In this document: piece by piece, positions 5,588 to 5,682 of the stretch | How positions within the stretch are numbered: position 1 is the first letter of the stretch | Layout of the letters: each line of letters opens with the position of its first letter | Assembly: GCA_947372405.1 (NCBI GenBank) | Contig: CANBTO010000363.1 | Coordinates: 1-5,682, forward strand | Source of the DNA: Verrucomicrobiaceae bacterium | GTDB taxonomy: Bacteria > Verrucomicrobiota > Verrucomicrobiae > Verrucomicrobiales > Akkermansiaceae | Direction of reading: 5' to 3' | Length of the DNA stretch: 5,682 bases | The notes under the pieces: generated by a model | What the model was told of the DNA's origin: nothing | Database searches by the model: none | Seen by the model: the letters and a program-made list of their open reading frames with translations, nothing else | Translations under genes and position numbers: made by a program

Positions 5588-5682
5588 GCGAATCCGGCGA
5601 ATCCAGCGAATCTTCAGATGGGCATAAACCATTCCGGTGACTGCCATGCGCTCTGATTCTTAAAGATTCGCCAAATTCGCTT
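5588..5682. repeat. 9-nt tandem repeat forming a palindromic element, cut by window end
   Basis: Three tandem 9-nt units, GCGAATCCG (5588-5596), GCGAATCCA (5597-5605) and GCGAATCTT (5606-5614), are mirrored by reverse-complement units AAGATTCGC (5663-5671) and CAAATTCGC (5672-5680). The inner units pair over 9 of 9 bases and the next pair over 6 of 9, giving a long imperfect hairpin with a 48-nt loop. A third right-hand unit would lie beyond the window. It sits 35 bp after the stop codon of the membrane-protein gene, so it may also mark that transcript's 3' end. I see no gene in 5553-5682. Confidence 0.72.

Noticed and set aside
5558..5626. Small ORF (about 22 codons) just after the membrane-protein gene, with GGAG before its ATG
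   Set aside because: The GGAG is too close to the ATG and the peptide (RIRRIQRIFR) is a direct product of the 9-nt repeat units.

Overview
The window looks like a high-GC bacterial chromosome fragment, most likely from the Verrucomicrobiota (Verrucomicrobiales, Haloferula/Luteolibacter-like). I infer this from three things: the style of the pseudopilin-like protein at the right end, an archaeal-type GlmU acetyltransferase in place of a standard GlmU, and intergenic spacers rich in short palindromic repeats with weak or absent Shine-Dalgarno sequences. No database search was possible, so the taxonomy is a judgement.

Positions 1-3697 form a tight plus-strand cluster for amino-sugar activation: the 3' part of glmM (phosphoglucosamine mutase), a stand-alone left-handed beta-helix acetyltransferase related to the C-terminal half of GlmU, and a complete glmS (glutamine-fructose-6-phosphate aminotransferase). 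Together they cover fructose-6-P -> GlcN-6-P -> GlcN-1-P -> GlcNAc-1-P, the supply line for peptidoglycan and lipopolysaccharide. The uridylyltransferase step that would finish UDP-GlcNAc is not encoded here. The spacers are 11 bp (glmM/acetyltransferase) and 35 bp (acetyltransferase/glmS), and the second consists mostly of a 7-nt repeat.

Positions 3698-4820 hold one minus-strand gene (3878-4453), a diverged DUF2064/TIGR04282-type glycosyltransferase-like protein convergent with glmS. It is bracketed by two unrelated inverted-repeat elements: 131 bp with 11-bp ends, and 149 bp with 16-bp ends.

Positions 4821-5552 encode a plus-strand single-pass membrane protein with a proline-rich cytoplasmic tail and a pseudopilin-like extracytoplasmic region. 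Its base composition is less GC-rich than the glm genes. It is followed by a third kind of palindromic repeat, built from 9-nt units, which runs off the window end.

I see no phage, CRISPR, tRNA, rRNA or transposase gene. The core genes are ordinary. The less ordinary content is the domain-split GlmU and the fact that every non-operonic spacer carries a different small repeat element.
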